A stretch of 5,556 nt of DNA from Desulfobacteraceae bacterium UBA5852. GTDB taxonomy: Bacteria > Desulfobacterota > Desulfobacteria > Desulfobacterales > UBA5852. This document shows positions 1 to 5,556 of the stretch, piece after piece (the first letter of the stretch is position 1; each line of letters begins with the position of its first letter). Location: the NCBI GenBank assembly GCA_002432195.1, contig DJGG01000273.1:1-5556 (forward strand). The letters are read 5' to 3'. The position numbers and the translations under genes were made by a program. The notes under the pieces are model-generated. The model was not told the DNA's origin and did no database searches. It was given only the letters and a program-made list of their open reading frames with translations.

Positions 1-139
1 CACCGGCCTGGGCCTGAAGGAAGCCAAGGACCTGGTTGAAGGCGTGCCCAAGCCCGTCAAGGAAGCGGTATCCAAAGAAGAGGCCCAGAAGATCAAAGAA
101 CAGCTTGAGAGCGCCGGCGCTCAGGCCGAGATCAAGTAG
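1..139 (+). CDS. rplL: 50S ribosomal protein L7/L12, C-terminal end (partial, 5' end outside window)
   Basis: Base 1 is the last base of a split codon. The frame starting at base 2 reads 45 residues, from TGLGLKEAKDLVEG to AGAQAEIK, then TAG at 137-139. This is the second half of the L7/L12 C-terminal globular domain. The 'TGLGLKEAKDLVE' helix is nearly identical to E. coli, and the distance from its first lysine to the C-terminus (40 residues) is the same as in E. coli. L7/L12 forms the flexible stalk of the large ribosomal subunit. The family's C-terminal domain recruits EF-Tu, EF-G and other translation GTPases, and the lysines matching E. coli K81 and K84 in that contact helix are present. 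It lies directly upstream of rpoB, the classic rplJL-rpoBC order. The N-terminal dimerisation domain, hinge and start codon are outside the window. Nothing looks damaged. Confidence 0.97.
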   Translation, partial: TGLGLKEAKDLVEGVPKPVKEAVSKEEAQKIKEQLESAGAQAEIK

Positions 140-165
140 TCAGGGCCCTCTCCGCAGAACCCTTC

Positions 166-195
166 GTCGGGGGGAAGCCTACCCTTCCCCCCGAC
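166..195 (+). promoter_or_regulatory. rplL-rpoB intergenic hairpin (possible attenuator or RNA-processing site)
   Basis: Arms GTCGGGGGGAAG (166-177) and CTTCCCCCCGAC (184-195) are perfect reverse complements. They give a 12-bp stem, ten pairs of it if only G-C is counted less the A-U pairs near the ends, around the 6-base loop CCTACC. The stem starts 26 bases after the rplL stop and ends 37 bases before the rpoB start. No T-run follows on either strand (CCACGCC follows on +), so it is not a standard intrinsic terminator. E. coli is known to have a partial terminator and an RNase III cleavage site between rplL and rpoB that reduce polymerase expression relative to L7/L12. An equivalent role here is inferred from position and structure; mRNA stabilisation of either flank is an alternative. 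The inverted repeat itself is certain, the function is not. Confidence 0.7.
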
Positions 196-222
196 CCACG
201 CCACCGCGACAACAGACCCAAC

Positions 223-227
223 GGGAG
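223..227 (+). promoter_or_regulatory. rpoB ribosome binding site
   Basis: GGGAG at 223-227, with the core GGAG at 224-227, lies 5 bases before the ATG at 233. It is a good if slightly close Shine-Dalgarno match and supports this start. The intergenic hairpin ends 27 bases upstream of it, so the site should be single-stranded when the hairpin forms. Confidence 0.75.
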
Positions 228-232
228 AAGCC

Positions 233-4334
<4,102 letters not shown>

Positions 4335-4336
<2 letters not shown>

Positions 4337-4340
4337 GGAG
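4335..4340 (+). promoter_or_regulatory. rpoC ribosome binding site overlapping the rpoB stop codon
   Basis: AAGGAG begins inside the TAA stop of rpoB (4334-4336) and ends 8 bases before the TTG at 4349. It is a near-ideal Shine-Dalgarno with ideal spacing, and decides the non-ATG start of rpoC. A ribosome terminating on rpoB covers this site, so translational coupling or reinitiation between the two subunits is likely. Confidence 0.88.
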
Positions 4341-4348
4341 AGCACCCC

Positions 4349-5556
<1,208 letters not shown>

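Noticed and set aside
142..149. Palindrome AGGGCCCT just after the rplL stop codon
   Set aside because: Eight bases with no loop cannot form a stable hairpin in RNA, and a palindrome this short is expected by chance in GC-rich DNA.
166..195. Intrinsic terminator ending the rplL transcript
   Set aside because: The stem is strong, but no T-run follows on the + strand, and none precedes it to serve the - strand. rpoB also needs transcription through this point, since no convincing promoter is seen in the short gap.

Overview
The window is a piece of the conserved bacterial ribosomal-protein/RNA-polymerase operon. All genes are on the + strand, in the order rplL (3' end only) - rpoB (complete) - rpoC (5' third only). 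There are no mobile elements, tRNA or rRNA genes, CRISPR arrays or accessory genes. I find no sign of an undescribed system; this is core housekeeping DNA.

Organism: the RpoB has the proteobacterial layout, with both the betai4-like and betai9-like lineage insertions. Its wording, with long stretches such as 'KSVFPIKDFTG' and 'IYSARIIPVRGSW', resembles what I remember from sulfate-reducing Deltaproteobacteria (Desulfobacterota, Desulfobacterales/Desulfosarcina-like). That placement is from memory, not a search, and is moderately confident at the phylum level only. GC content is high overall. My hand counts of single 60-base lines give about 38% just after the rpoB start and 60-70% in its second half.

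Layout: bases 1-139 encode the last 45 residues of ribosomal protein L7/L12. A 93-base intergenic gap (140-232) holds a perfect 12-bp GC-rich inverted repeat with a 6-base loop and no following T-run, then a Shine-Dalgarno sequence. Bases 233-4336 encode the 1367-residue beta subunit. Twelve bases separate its TAA from a TTG start at 4349 for the beta' subunit, whose first 402 codons run off the window end. The rpoC Shine-Dalgarno overlaps the rpoB stop codon, and rpoB and rpoC lie in the same reading frame with only that one stop between them.

How they work together: L7/L12 recruits translation GTPases to the ribosome, and beta and beta' form the two pincers and the active site of RNA polymerase. 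Co-transcription links ribosome and polymerase synthesis. The rplL-rpoB hairpin sits where Escherichia coli has an attenuator and an RNase III processing site that lower polymerase expression relative to L7/L12, so a similar role is plausible here. The operon promoter lies upstream of the window.
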